NCBI GenBank assembly: GCA_951213105.1
Contig: OX578147.1
Location: 121,735,399 to 121,799,398 of the forward strand
Reading direction: 5' to 3'
Length of the DNA stretch: 64,000 nt
Source: Amaurobius ferox
Lineage: Eukaryota > Arthropoda > Arachnida > Araneae > Amaurobiidae
Part shown: piece after piece, positions 1 through 11,350 of the stretch
Layout of the letters: each line of letters starts with the position of its first letter
How positions within the stretch are numbered: position 1 is the first letter of the stretch
The notes under the pieces: model-generated
What the model saw: the letters and a program-made list of their open reading frames with translations, nothing else
Database searches by the model: none
What the model was told of the DNA's origin: nothing
Translations under genes and position numbers: made by a program

Positions 1-870
1 TATGAAGAGATCACGTGACCATTTTCAAAGTAAAATATGGCATCCATCTTTTTTCCCAACTGTCAAAATCGTGATTTTAAAAATTATTTTTAATTTATAT
101 TTAGTGTTGCATCCCTCCTAAAACCGCTTTATTTTTGCTTAATTTCTGTGCATCTGTATACTGTGCCAACGCAATTACAATATTTTTGAGTTTAAATGAT
201 CATCGAACTTTGATTATTTCTACAACGAAGTCTAATTTTAACGTATGCAGAATATAAACACATCAAGCTGTAAGATGAGTTGTATAAGAATAGCTGAATT
301 TTTTAACGCAAAATTATTTAGCTCTGGAGTCTGGAATATAGCTGATATGAATGAAACATTCACTGATTTCACATAGAGAAGCAGACGATTTTATAGTATT
401 CCCTTTTTCGATGAAGTTTTAAGCATGGAGTTGAAAATATTTTTACCTCCATGGTTTGAAGTTTTTAAGTAAAATGAATTATTGTAGTATTGTGATAATT
501 TTTAAAATATCATCGCTGAATGAAAGGAATGAGAAAAAGGTTATGAATGATATATTCAATGCTTTTATTTAGAGAGCCAGGCGATTTATTTTCGATGACG
601 TTATTTGAATAAAGTTCGTTTTTTTTCGATGAAATTTTAAGTTTTCAAATATAATAAATTATAGTAGTATTGTGATAATTTAAAAAATATCACCGCTAAA
701 TGTATCGCATTTTAGAGATATTTAAATAAAATCGGATTGTAGTTGGAAAGTGTTTCATAATCAATGATTTGTGCATGATTAATCGTTCTTGTTTATTATT
801 ATAGAAGAAGATACCAACTGTAATTACACCATTGCCTTCAAAAAACACTACCTATTTAAAAGTAAAAAAT
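1..870 (-). repeat. Complex repeat R4, truncated by window start
   Basis: Read on the - strand, this block matches 59600-60490 and, with interruptions, 61520-63350. Shared landmarks are the segment with GTCACGTGATC, the segment TAAAGCGGTTTTA near 120-135, the CAGACGAT core at 382-389 and the CAATGCAATTTTATTT-like stretch near 720-740. At 261-287 it carries one copy of the 27 bp motif that is expanded to about 41 copies in the 61.9-63.1 kb unit. No coding potential is visible. The copy runs off the left edge. Confidence 0.8.
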
Positions 871-1889
871 TCCCAGCCGCAACGCACTTTTTCCCTAAAA
901 ACAATCTCATTCCCTAAAATGTTCCATCAAGCTCGGCAGTAATAGATACCTTGGAGTATGGGATGACAAAATTGGCTCTGGTTTTCCGAGAAACACACTT
1001 TCTACTGTGCATCTCACTTTAATAGATTCTCCGTCTTCTATATCTGCAAAAAAGAAAGGGGGGAGGTTTGCGGAGAAAACTTTATTTAGGAAGCGAAATT
1101 TTGCCAGAATCTCATAAAATAAACCTTATAAGGAAAATATTTACAACAGGGATTTGGATGGAAAAGATTTTAGGGATGAAAAATAGAGCTTTGCCACTTT
1201 ATTCGATAAAGAAAGAGGTTTGCTACTTATTAAATTAATTTTAAACACGTGTCTGGCTTTAAGAACAAGCGCCAAGGATGTCTTTTCTTTGTCTGTTCTT
1301 TGTCTGAATTTCTAAAGCAGATTATTCTATGCAAAAGTCTAGTGTGAGTTAATATCAAAGGTGAACTATGTGTATAAAGAGTGTTTTCCCTTCTGCTAGT
1401 TTCGGAAGGATATAACGTTGTAAGTCCGTTTTTTTTTTTTTTACTTTTTACACAATGCACATATGCAAAGAGAATGTAACGAGGTCAAAAATATAAAAAT
1501 TTTTATGAATTTGCACGTTTTGAGCATCCCTGAATATGAATTAACCATTTTTCAATAGTGTCTGTGTATGATTCCGTGGTCACTTTGCATGTCGAATAAA
1601 TTGAGCAAATCGAATAACATTTGATACGACTAGAACGTCAGATGCCTGTTGCTTTAGGGAATGAACGAACTAGGGAAAGACATGTAATTTTTCAAATTTA
1701 TTTTTCTGAAAATTGGGAAAGCGTTCTAAAACATCGTTATATTTTACAATGTTGCAAATATAGGTATTTTGTACGAGATTTTTTTTATTTTAAGCGAATG
1801 CCCTCATTTATAGCAAAATACATTAACATGTTCCATTCTTGAGATAATTTGCGTTTTTGATTTAGAATAAAAAAAATATGTATCTGTTA
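871..1889. other. AT-rich DNA with an R1 fragment
   Basis: No gene is recognisable; the short open frames here have no familiar motifs. A T-rich run lies at about 1430-1443. Bases about 1490-1570 resemble the part of R1 that reads GAGCATCCCTGA followed by the GTGTCTGTGT block, so this is probably a decayed R1 fragment. Confidence 0.5.
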
Positions 1890-2845
1890 TCAAAGTGCAT
1901 ATTACTTCCTTTATGTACATAATGTATAAGGAAAGTATTGTGACGGGGACGAAAATTTGAATTCGAGTTTTTGACGGAAGAGCACGTTTCAAGCATCCCT
2001 GATCACGAATCAAACATTTTTGAAGTGATGTCTGTGTGTGCGTGTGAAAGTATGTGTGTGTGTGTGTGTCAGTGAGTCTGTGGAGATGATAACTGACGAA
2101 CGAATGGACCGATTCGAACAAAATTTGGTGCAAAAATCACAATCCGTAAACACTGGAAGTCTATTGTTTTTATACGCAATCGAATGTTCAGAACCCCCCT
2201 AAATTTTTGAGTGAAATTTTGAAAAAATCATCAAAAAATCAAATAGACATACGGTACCCAAATAGACATTTCTTATGTAATTTTTAATTAGAAAACGATT
2301 GACATAAATTTTAAAACGCTAACATGAACCGTTCTCGAGATATTGCACATTTTTCAAAAAAATTATCAAAACGTTATATAAAATAAAAAAAATATTTCCT
2401 ATTGAGAAACTTTTCATATGTAATACCGTGCGATAAATTCGGTGACATCATTCTCGTGGATCTAACTCGTTTCATTCATGAAAACAGATACTTTGAGTAA
2501 TACTTTTGTATTTGAACGCCAATAGTCATTTATCTGCTGTAAGAATAACTTATTTCTCCGTCCATAACCCTTGACGAGATTTTGGCGACGAATTTCGCGG
2601 AATGTCGCCAACTTGGCGACATTTTTTATTGTTGCCAAATTAACAAAAATCTCGCTAAATTGATAAAAATGATGCTAAATCAATGAAAATGACGTCTCAT
2701 TGAAGAAAATTCAATATCTTGGAAAGAATATAAGTATCTACTATAGGAATAACATTTTTTTTAACTTTAAAAGTATTAAATTCATTGCATTATATAAGGG
2801 AAGTCATGTGTTTCCCACATCAGATTCTTTTTTATGCATTTATAA
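1890..2845 (+). repeat. Dispersed repeat R1, near-complete copy
   Basis: About 950 bp, shared with 19170-20095 (+), 54560-55505 (-), 58165-59175 (-) and a broken copy at 3900-4900 (-). Landmarks in order: an imperfect palindrome around ACATAATGTATAAGGAAAGT, a GTTTTTGACGGAAGAGCACG block, a (TG)n tract, CGTTCTCGAGATATTGCAC, GCCAATAGTCATTTATCTGC, a group of TTGGCGAC motifs, and a right end near CATTATATAAGGGAAGTCAT. There is no open frame of coding quality. It is probably a non-autonomous element; its class is unknown. Confidence 0.85.
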
Positions 2846-3654
2846 CCGTCAATGTATCGAAACCATTGTTTAGGAGCTATCAGTAGCCGTTCTCGAGATA
2901 TTTATTTTTCCGCATGGAATATTTGGAATGCGTTTCGAACATATTGAGTGAATCGAATGCTATTTAATGTGACTGTAATAATCATACCAAATAGCCTTGA
3001 AAATTAATTGACCTCTGACGTAAATTGATAGTAATAACCAATGAACGGTAAAAGTATATTAATTTAACACTTTTTTTTAACGAAAATCAAAAATAATTTT
3101 TTAATTATCAGTATGTTAAAAGTAATTGCCATAATAGCCATTTTATGTATGTCTTTTTTTTTTTTTTAATTTAGAAGCAACTAAAATAATTTGCAGGACG
3201 ATAATACGTGCTGTTTTCGAAACATTGGCCGTCTTTGATCTAAAATGGAAATTTAAAAAAAATAAATATATAAATATACGCTCAATATTTTTAAATGCAT
3301 GAATCATTTTGTAACTACTTTTAACAAGAAATAAATGGATATTATTGTTAAGCAGTTATCTCGAACGGTTCTCGAGATATTTGAAAATTTACTTTTCCAT
3401 ATTTTTTGTTTTCATTTTGTTCCTGGTTAAAAGTGTTAAAAATAATAATAGTGACTATATTTAACTTTCTGTGATTTTTTTTTTTAGATAATACAAAAAA
3501 CGTACAATAACTTGAGAACAGCGCATGTTAGTGTATGCTGTTGGTCGTAGAAATACAAAACTATTACACAAGTATTTTCTCTCGTGAGTAGAACGAACTA
3601 TTATTTACTTATTTGCAAATGGCCAGGCACTTGATATATTCAATCATTCGCTCA
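2846..3654. other. AT-rich DNA, no gene seen
   Basis: No coding motif is visible. Phrases such as CGTTCTCGAGATATT (about 2888 and 3368) recur from R1, so old R1-related sequence may be present, but no boundaries can be drawn. Confidence 0.4.
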
Positions 3655-3865
3655 TACATTGATCAGAATCGTGAACCCTCTAACCGTCACGAGACGTTGC
3701 CCGGCGCATCAGTGGGGGTCGAACACACTACGCGCCGACAAACACTACAACACAACATGAACCGCAGGTGAAACTGAAATCCACAACTCGCCAGCCGGAA
3801 TAGCACGAGGAAATGCTTACCTTGACCGCTCAGCCACAGCGTCGGCTATTGAACAAACTAAATCC
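3655..3865 (-). repeat. GC-rich tRNA-like SINE candidate
   Basis: This GC-rich island in AT-rich DNA reads on the - strand as a Leu/Ser-type box A (GTGGCTGAGCGGTCAAGG, about 3810-3835). A box-B-like GTTCGACCCCC (about 3713-3724) lies much farther downstream than in a real tRNA. It is therefore not a functional tRNA gene; a tRNA-derived SINE fragment is the best reading. No second copy was found in the window. Confidence 0.45.
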
Positions 3866-3899
3866 ACAAAAATGCTGTGAACAAATGTGTCGTATAATA

Positions 3900-4262
3900 T
3901 TGCGTGAAAGATGGTAAATAATTTTTAATTTTGTGTAATATTTTTTATATATTTATTAGAAAAATGTTCAATATCTCGAAAACCAGTTCATGTTAGCCTT
4001 ATAAAGTTTATATCATTCGTTTTCTAATGAAAAATTGCATAAGAAATGATAATTTTTGTAACATTATTAAAAGTTTTGATTTTTTAATGATTTTTTCAAA
4101 ATTTCACTCGAATATTTAGCTGGTCTTCCGAACATTGCGTTTGAAAACAATTGGTATACTGTATTCACCGATTGTAATATTTGTACCAAATTTCGTTCGA
4201 AATGCTCTATTCGTTCTTGAGATATCACTTCCACAGACTCACGGACACACACACACACGAAC
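3900..4262 (-). repeat. R1 copy, part 1 (interrupted)
   Basis: On the - strand this is the middle of R1: the TCTCGAGATATTG-like segment, the ACATTCG/ATTGCGT segment and the CAGACTCACGGACACAC (CA)n tract. It stops at the tRNA-like cassette pair and resumes at about 4690, so the cassettes were inserted into this R1 copy. Confidence 0.75.
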
Positions 4263-4690
4263 AATACAGAGTCAGCTTTGACGATAAGAGCTTGCAATTT
4301 CGTCCCAGTAGCTGAACGGTAGGGCGTCGGCTGGCCAGTTCGGAGATCCAGGGTTCGATTCCCTGTTGGGGCAGCAAGACACTTTACAATGGCGTCCGAA
4401 CGAATTAACACAGTAGGTTAGGGCAAAGATGTCGGGGTTTTGAAAGTGACCTTAGTAGTATCAGGGGGCTAAGTAGTATCAGGGAGCTAAGCTGGGATAA
4501 AAATAACAGGAGGTGGTCAGTCAGATTGTCAGTTGCCCACCAATCTGACATTAAATGGTGGAGAATGCAGAGTCCACTTCGACGATAAGAGTTTGCAATT
4601 TCGTCCCAGTAGCTCAACGGTAGAGCGTCGACTGGCCAGTTCGGAAATCCAGGGTTCGATTCCCGATTGGGGCAGCAAGTCACTTTACAA
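4263..4690 (+). repeat. Head-to-tail pair of tRNA-like cassettes nested in R1
   Basis: Two tRNA-like segments lie at about 4302-4375 and 4606-4676. Each starts CGTCCCAGTAGCT, with box A close to TAGCTCAACGGTAGAGCG and box B GGTTCGATTCC. A complementary 3' half (TTGGGGC against GTCCCAG) means a cloverleaf is almost possible. Between them lie the linker ending GATGTCGGGG and module A, which contains GTAGTATCAGG, CAGGAGGTGGTCAG and CAATCTGACATTA. The same parts recur at 37905-39310 and 54135-56280. A real tRNA gene is unlikely because the copies are repeats with flanking modules. Confidence 0.8.
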
Positions 4691-4910
4691 CAAACATCAC
4701 ATCAAAAACGTTCGAATCCAGTTCAGAGATGCTTAAAATGTGCTCTTCCGTCGAGTACTCATTCGAATTTTTGACTCGTCACAATACTTTCGTTATACAT
4801 TATACTATGTATATAGGGAAAGTAAAATTGAATTCGAGCCTAGGGAAAATCATATGCTCCACACATTAAATTTTTTCTTTACAGAAAATAAATTGACCTC
4901 AGCTTTTATT
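4690..4910 (-). repeat. R1 copy, part 2
   Basis: This continues the R1 copy after the cassette insertion: an ACATCACATCAAAAACG segment, a GAGATGCTTAAAATGTGCTC segment and the palindromic end around TACTTTCGTTATACATTATA. A short right-end-like piece (AAAATCATATGCTCCACACA) follows. Confidence 0.7.
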
Positions 4911-4929
4911 TTATCCGACAGAACCTTTA

Positions 4930-5240
4930 CTTCCTCTTTTCAGAGATAGAATAGTAAGACCGCTTCATTTTTGAAGAAAAGAAAATTCTAATAGATTTGA
5001 CTGTTTTCCTTTATGAAAAGAATAGTGACCACATAAGGGCCGATAAAGACTATTTTATTGACCCAAGAATTGGAACGATAAGACTGCCGTGGATAAAACT
5101 TTCTTATATTCCTCCTATTCGAGATTCCAGTTGTTTTGGCCCATCGATTTTTGCTGTTGCTTGCGGTTGTTTTATCTTTACCATTTCGTTGATGGCCAGT
5201 CATCTCCCCTCCACCCCAACCCTCATAGATATTGATCGTA
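4930..5240 (+). repeat. Dispersed repeat R5, copy 1
   Basis: Inverted match to 9955-10245. Shared landmarks are the GACCACATA segment, a block with ATTTTATTGA(C/T)CCA, and a segment reading ATTTTTGCTGTTGCTTGCG. The short open frames on both strands are side effects. No known element signature is visible. Confidence 0.65.
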
Positions 5241-5310
5241 ATAAATTCTTCCAGATCGGGGCAAGATTTATTTTATGTTATTGAAGAATTAGAATTTGAG
5301 AGTTTCAGTT

Positions 5311-5633
5311 ACATTTAAGCGTAATGTTGTTGTTGTTGAAACCCAGACCGTCCGACCTACCAGAAAGGTGTAAGGTAACTGTTTGGACGGTCGGGAAGTG
5401 CCACCCAATTTAGACCGGAACCCAGTGGGGGAGGCATCCACAGGAACCGTACCCTCCTTCCCCTACCACCAACCTCTCGGAAGGACTTTCGGACCCACAT
5501 GTTTAACGTGATCGTACTCCGCATGAACACGGCGGCAGTTTTGGCAGTGGCTGGAATCGAACCCGGGCCTACCGAGTGCAACTCCAGCGCGCTAACCAAT
5601 GGGCTACCGCGCCCCCACATTTAAGCGTAATGT
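5311..5633 (-). mobile_element. tRNA-derived SINE2 with perfect target-site duplication
   Basis: Read on the - strand, the element starts GGGGGCGCGGTAGCCC, has an A-box region (ATTGGTTAGCGCG) and a B box CGGGTTCGATTCC, then a GC-rich body, and ends in a (CAA)n-like tail. It is bounded on both sides by the 17 bp direct repeat ACATTTAAGCGTAATGT (5311-5327 and 5617-5633), a perfect target-site duplication. That is the hallmark of LINE-mobilised insertion and implies a fairly recent event. The host sequence is repeat R3. A second copy lies at 17976-18255. The open frames across it are not genes. Confidence 0.9.
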
Positions 5634-6130
5634 GAAAAAGTTTATTTGTTGGTGGTATTTTATACAGTGGCTTGAAATGCCGGTTTTGACCATAAGCAAA
5701 GTAGGCAATAACTTGGGGTCCGCAAAGCTCTGTGGATCCATCTTCTGCCCTTAATGTACTTTTTTTTTCACTTAGTTGAAAAGTGTTTATGACTTTGGTC
5801 ATCCTGTCTGTCCGTCCGTTCGCACTGTAACTGCCGTAAAAATAACTTTATCAAAATGAAATTTTAGTATGTTATTAAGACGGTCTGTGGGACATATGGG
5901 AATGTAAATGAATAATATCACCCTGTTAGTTTTGGATTGAACTCGGGTTGAAAAAGTGAAATACATTGAACCCATTTTTTAAGCGAATTTAAAATTCACA
6001 AATTGCTTCGAAAATTTTAGGAAATATACAAATTATCCCACAAAATATATAAAAAGCATTTCAGCAAAATATGTTCTGGTCCCGACAATGGTAAAGCGAT
6101 CCTGATGGCTTACAAAGTGTCCACAGTTTA
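5634..6130 (-). repeat. Dispersed repeat R3
   Basis: On the - strand this matches 60490-60910 and 63345-63730, where it forms the last part of the complex repeat unit. Landmarks are the CACTTTTCAACT-type segment, a CAGACAGACAG-type segment, GTTATTCAGACGGTC-type sequence and a CAAATTGCTTCGAAAATTTT-type segment. SINE2 inserted into the edge of this copy at 5328-5616. Confidence 0.8.
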
Positions 6131-6159
6131 CCGTCGTTATTACTTTCCTTACAATACAG

Positions 6160-7045
6160 TGTAAGTGTTAAAATTATTAGGAATTAATCAAGCTTAAATT
6201 TCAGTCCCCAGCAAAAGCTGGGCCTCGGGAATCCAGTTTTGTTTGAGGGTTTTTATCGTATAAAAATATTTAGTGTTAGAAGATTACTTTTATTTTTATT
6301 TTGCCAATTGCCTTCTACTGATTGTCAACTGGATGTCGTGTTCATATTTTAATGCAGCAAAATCTGATTAATTCAAACACTTTAATTCAAATTTTCCCAT
6401 AATTCAAATCAACATTGTGCTTTCTGAAAAACAGGACGAATTTTGACAAACTCGCATTAATTCAAAACATGATTAATTTTCTAGCAGGATAACACGTGCT
6501 TTCATGAACCAGAATTAGTGCCGTTTTGACTACAGACAAATGAGGCAAATGCTGAGGGACTTCAAAGTTCCCGGAGGAGGGCGCATCTTCCGTGCTCCAG
6601 AGTGCATACGGGTACTTGAAAATAGGGAAAGTACTTGCATTTCAGATTAACATTTTCAAGGCCTTGAAAGTACTGAAAATTCCCATTTTCTTGGTTAAGT
6701 CCTTGAAAGTGCTTGAGAAAGTCAGGGTTGAAAGTATTCTGAAGATTCACAGCATTGTGTTTTTTCTGAGACGTTCTGCTTTCTCTGGAAATTTCCCTAG
6801 GAGTTACGCTGTCGCTGAAATTTTCCTAAACAACATTGTGTTTTCCCAAAAATTTCCCCAACGGTTTCAACAGTAAACAATAATGTTAGTTTCCTATAAT
6901 TTTTTCCTCCCAGAAATGCATACAACTTCATAATATGGAAAAAATGATGTCCGTGAAAGATAATTGCATGGTATACTTGAAAGTCCTTGAAAAGTGCTTG
7001 AAATTTTAAGGAAAGTGTACTCACCCTAGTGCTCACTTTATTTTT
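6160..7045. repeat. Repeat with multiple CTTGAAAGT motifs
   Basis: From about 6630 to 7010, CTTGAAAGT/CCTTGAAAGTGCTTGA recurs several times, giving the pseudo-peptide pattern KVLEKSL in one frame. Similar text is common in non-coding parts of DNA transposons of other animals, so an old DNA-transposon fragment is plausible. No transposase is visible. The part before 6480 is plain AT-rich DNA. Confidence 0.45.
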
Positions 7046-7330
7046 ATTTTAAAAATTTCTTGGTGCCTCTAGAATTAACTTTTGCCTATGGAACCCGGCA
7101 ATGGGTAAAGCGTCCCTGTTCAGAAATGTAGTCCAGAAATTGTTTTGTAATGCTAGAGAGTGGCGTCTTTAGTTATTTTGACAGATAGACTCACGTCCTA
7201 AAAAGAATCAAAGAAATCATGTCCGAGTTAAAGAACTCATGAATCGGAAGGAATTCAAACGGCAGATTTTTGGCTTGCCAATTAGGATACTGGAACGGGA
7301 AAATTAGTAGAAAAATTCGATTTTTACTTT

Positions 7331-8010
7331 CCAATACATGGTAGCAATACATGGTAATGTATAGGGAATGTTTTTGCAATACATGATAATGTATAGAGAA
7401 AGTATTGGAATCGTATCGAAAATCGCAACTCGAGTTTTCGACGGATCTACACGTTTAGGGACCTCTAGAACACGAAAAAACTACTTTTATCGTGAAGTAT
7501 GTGTGTATGTCTGTCTGTGCAATATATGTATCCACTCTAACTTAAAAACTAATGTACCAAATTTAGTAAAATTTGGTAGATAAGTCACTTGTGGGATACA
7601 TTGGTGCTGATTAGATTTTGATTCGATTTGGAGAAGAAAAGCCTGCCTTATTTTACGAAATGGCCCGCAAAAATATAAAATAAAAGACTACGTATGCTCA
7701 CATATATTAAATGCTTGTTTTACACGTAATTTTTGGCGTGGAAAAGAATAAGACTAACTCCATTATTCTAGGACTAACTGCTCTAGAGATATTTGAGTTT
7801 TTTCGCATTTTTGTTACGCCGACTTTGAAAAAGTGCCCAATTATCAAATAAAAACAAAAATTGAATTTAAAGTGCATATTGAGTGTTATTTTGTGCAATT
7901 AAATTCAATTTAATGAATTATTAAAGAAATAAAGAAAATATGATTTTGAGTCTGCAGGGAATGTCATATGCTGCCTACATCAGATTTTTTTATATTATTA
8001 TTATCTATTT
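7331..8010 (+). repeat. Dispersed repeat R2, copy 1
   Basis: Related to R1 in layout but diverged. It has an AATGTATAGAGAAAGTATTGG head, a CTCGAGTTTTCGACGGATCTACACG block, a short TGTGTGTATGTCTGTCTGTG tract, then ATCCACTCTAACTTAAAAACT and a GGTGCTGATTAGA segment. It matches 17822-18500. The right end near 7960-7990 (ATGCTGCCTACATCAGATTT) resembles the R1 right end. Not protein-coding. Confidence 0.75.
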
Positions 8011-8149
8011 AAATGGTTCAAAATGTTTGTTCTCTTTACAAAGATGTATCACATTTGTTGATCTGTAAATGAGAAGTTGAAAAATACTTTTGTTTCAACT
8101 ATATGTCCTCCTCAGACTTGTCATGCTGAGCTTTGTTTTTCTCGCTGTT

Positions 8150-8255
8150 TCTTCTCAGAATGTATTTTTTAATGTTTATTTTCCCTTCAGAATGTAATTT
8201 TTTACTGTTTATTTTCCCTTCAGAATGTATTTTTTTACCGCTTATTTTTCCTTTT
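8150..8255. repeat. 33 bp tandem repeat, three copies
   Basis: Three adjacent copies of a CTTCAGAATGTA...TTTATTTTCC unit. Nothing suggests a functional role. Confidence 0.8.
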
Positions 8256-9239
8256 CTCAGCTATTACCGAGCATAAATAACATTTTGAAATTTTTATGGT
8301 ATATTCAAACTATGTATGCATATTTTAACCATCCGATATTATGAAAGTAGATTAATGATTTTTAACAAAATAAATGTTTTGAAATTTGGATTAAATCTGT
8401 GACTTCGGAGAAAAGTTACAATTTGAAAACATTCTACATTAAATTTTAAGAAAATGGCCTCTAAAATGGTTAACTTAAAAACTTTCAGCTGTGAAAATTT
8501 TGCACCGATATATTTTTATAGTTTCTGAGAAAAAGAACATAAATTTATAAAATTAGGAGCATGAAGTTTGCTAGATTCGTTGGGATACTAAAACAATAAC
8601 TTTTACTTCTATACATTAAGTGGACCATACTCCTTCAGATTCCATATCTAAGTGAAACTTTAGATTTATACGAACTCGTCACTCCTCTACCTTTTATAAA
8701 TGCAGAGTAACAACCTATTAGTCTTATATACGTGTGGATTGAAAATCACTACAATAAGTCACAGAGTTCTTGGAAAAATCAAACCAGTCTGCTTGACTAT
8801 TACTACATTTAACCTGTTGGATTAATTTATCCAGTTCAATTAAACATAAAACACAAATACATATCTCACATGAAAATCTCTACTACACTATGAATTTCAC
8901 TGCAATTACGAAGAGTTTCGGCTCAGATGTTGAGAAAGTTCCGTTTTTATCGGGAATGTCCAGATTTTAAGGTTTTTCCCGTGTCCCGGCACTTTTATGT
9001 TAAAAGGCGAAAATAACTTCCTTGCTGTATTGATAGAATCTTCAACGTAAGTATGAATTATTTGTTAGATGAAAGAAGAAATTTGCCACCACATGAAGAA
9101 ACCTTCACGTGGTAGCAAATAATGTATACATTTCATTTTTGAAGGAACTGTTAAGCATTTTTATACTCTTTTGCATATTTATTTCGTACAGTCTTACAAA
9201 TTTTCGGAAAATCCAAAAGTGCCATCTCCAGAACCGAAA
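8256..9239. other. AT-rich DNA, no gene seen
   Basis: No coding motif, RNA gene or clear repeat is recognisable. Confidence 0.4.
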
Positions 9240-9830
9240 ATGAAAATCCTTAATGAACCTCATCGCCGCTGAATTCGTTGCTGAATCCATATCAGTTATC
9301 ATCTAAGCTCTACTTACAAATTAATCCTAAGACACATATATGTCATGACTTTTTTTTAACAGGAAGTAAAAAAAAAAAAGAGGAGGAAATATTTTGTGAA
9401 CCGCCTGATTCCTCTGGAATTCGATGCTAGATCCAAATCAGTCATCATCTAAATTCCATCTTTAGCCACTTCAGAGGAAATTATATATCAAGAAAATTTT
9501 TAGAACCGGAAGTGAAAATCTTTGGTAAACCTCCTATCTCCTTTGGTATTTAATGTTGAGTTCATATCCGTCATTATCTAGGTTCTATAGACTATCATAA
9601 GAAATAGATATTTTAAGAAAACTTTTTGAACCAGAAGGGGGAAAATATCCATAAATGGAAATCTTTACTATACCCACCACCCCTCTCATTTAGCTCTGTA
9701 ATTTGATACTGTATCCATATAAGTCATCATTTGAGCTATATCTATAGCAAATCCTTAAAAATAGATGTTTCAAGAATTTGTTTTCGCAAAAACAATAGTA
9801 TGGTAAAAAATTTTGCCACCAATTAATTTA
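9240..9830. repeat. Degenerate tandem repeat, period about 120-160 bp
   Basis: The phrase CATATCAGTTATCATCTA or a close variant occurs near 9285, 9434, 9556 and 9716. Each is followed by a shared run ending in AAGAAAA(C/A)TTTTT and GAACC(A/G)GAAG. It looks like an old, unequal tandem array. Confidence 0.65.
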
Positions 9831-9954
9831 AAAAATATCGGATCTAATATTAAAAAAAGTAGGAATATATTTTCAGGAGCACAATACCGACTCTAAAATA
9901 CTACGGCAAACCTTTGCAACCCATCTCTAGTGGAATTTATTAAAATCAGTAGAA

Positions 9955-10245
9955 GAATCACTGCCCCAACGACGAAATGGCAAAGGTAAGACAAACGCAA
10001 GCAACAGCAAAAATCAATGGCTCTAAACAAATAAAATGTCGAATAGAAAGAACTTTTAAATTTTTATCGATTGCTGTGCTTTATACTACAAATTCCTGGA
10101 TCAATAAAATGGCCTTTATCTACCCGTATGTGGTCAGAATTTCTTTTGTGAAAGAAACAGAAAATGCTACTAGAATTTCTTTTTTAAAATGCTGCATCGT
10201 TTTCAACTAAAGTAAAAGAAAAGATGGAGTGAGAGTCATTTTTTT
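9955..10245 (-). repeat. Dispersed repeat R5, copy 2
   Basis: Reverse complement of the repeat at 4930-5240. An open frame begins at 9977, but its sequence only reflects the repeat. Confidence 0.65.
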
Positions 10246-10433
10246 TCAGCAAAGGGACTTTAAGTATGGTTTTTTGGCATATGTGCATGAATGTCCGAAA
10301 TTTCAGAATTTTTGAGAAAATATAATCTATTTTCAACGCATGGCATTTTTTTTTTCAAATAGAGCATGGGCACGAATGTGAATAAAGAGTCTGCATGGTA
10401 GAATACGCAGAAACGTAAAGACAAAAGAGCATT

Positions 10434-10580
10434 ATTGACGATGATGGCAAACAAATATGATTAACTGACGATGATGGCAAATAAAAATGATTAACTGACG
10501 ATGATGGCAAATAAAAATGATTAACTGACGATGATGGCAAATAAAAATGATTAACTGACGATGACGGCAAATAAAAATTA
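10434..10580. repeat. 30 bp minisatellite, about five copies
   Basis: The unit is CTGACGATGATGGCAAATAA followed by AAATGATTAA. Internal copies are nearly identical, so the expansion is recent. Because 30 is a multiple of three, frames stay open through it on both strands; the resulting repetitive peptide is not evidence of a gene. Confidence 0.9.
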
Positions 10581-11139
10581 AAACTAGACCCATTAAACAT
10601 CGGAATTTATTGACAACACTTGTTCCAGTAGCGCGATATGTTTTGATGATGTTAGTTGTTGAGGAGGATTAGGAATCCCGCTACTGAATCTGCTCCACTC
10701 TTTTCTGAAGTCACGAGCCGCCACTGATTCTTGGAGGGTCTGGAGAGACGAAAATATTTTAAGACACATTACACAATTATATACAGTGATCTATTTTTAT
10801 AAAGGATATTCGTAAACTTTCTTATAAACCCATTGGAATTGCGATTTTCATGAACCGGTACTGGTGTTAAAAAAAAAAAAACGGTAAACTGAACAACATC
10901 CTATTTCAATCTCATGAAGATTGTACCATCTGCTATCATTCCGTCCTCTTCTTCCTTTTCTTACCTTTCATCACATTTTAGCAGAAATTTTAAAGAACAG
11001 AACACATATTTTACACAACACCTTTCTGTCACCATTCCCGCCAAAACAGCAGTTTCAAATTTCACCGCGCAACATATGGTGAGAACATTCTTAACTTTTA
11101 ACAAAAACTACAAACCTTTATTTTCTGTAGCGCCTCGCA
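10581..11139. other. No gene seen
   Basis: AT-rich sequence without recognisable coding or RNA features. An open frame at 10914-11189 has no known motif and no other support. Confidence 0.4.
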
Positions 11140-11350
11140 CTGTATGCCACAAATATAACGCCCAACCAACCCTTATGAGACCCCCCTGACGGGTTCAATT
11201 TTTTGTAGGCAAAAGGCACTCCGTCATGTAGGGGATTGACAAAAATGACTCCCCTTCCTCTCAGGGAAATTCATTTTTATTCCTCCCATCGTTTAACTCG
11301 CCCCCCCTGACCCCCCTTCCTAGTTTTATCGAAAGTCAAATCTACTTTGA
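11140..11350. repeat. C-rich dispersed segment
   Basis: Two runs of CCCCCC separated by a TCCTCTCAGGGAAATTCATTT segment, loosely similar to 15670-15890 (CCCCTCAGGGAAACGG). Probably an old shared repeat. Low information. Confidence 0.4.

Noticed and set aside
4302..4676. Two tRNA genes
   Set aside because: Box A and box B are present, but the copies are embedded in dispersed modules, carry mismatched anticodon stems and recur elsewhere with decay. They are tRNA-derived repeats.
10355..10600. Peptide with repeated FYLPSSSVNH
   Set aside because: Translation of the 30 bp minisatellite at 10434-10580.
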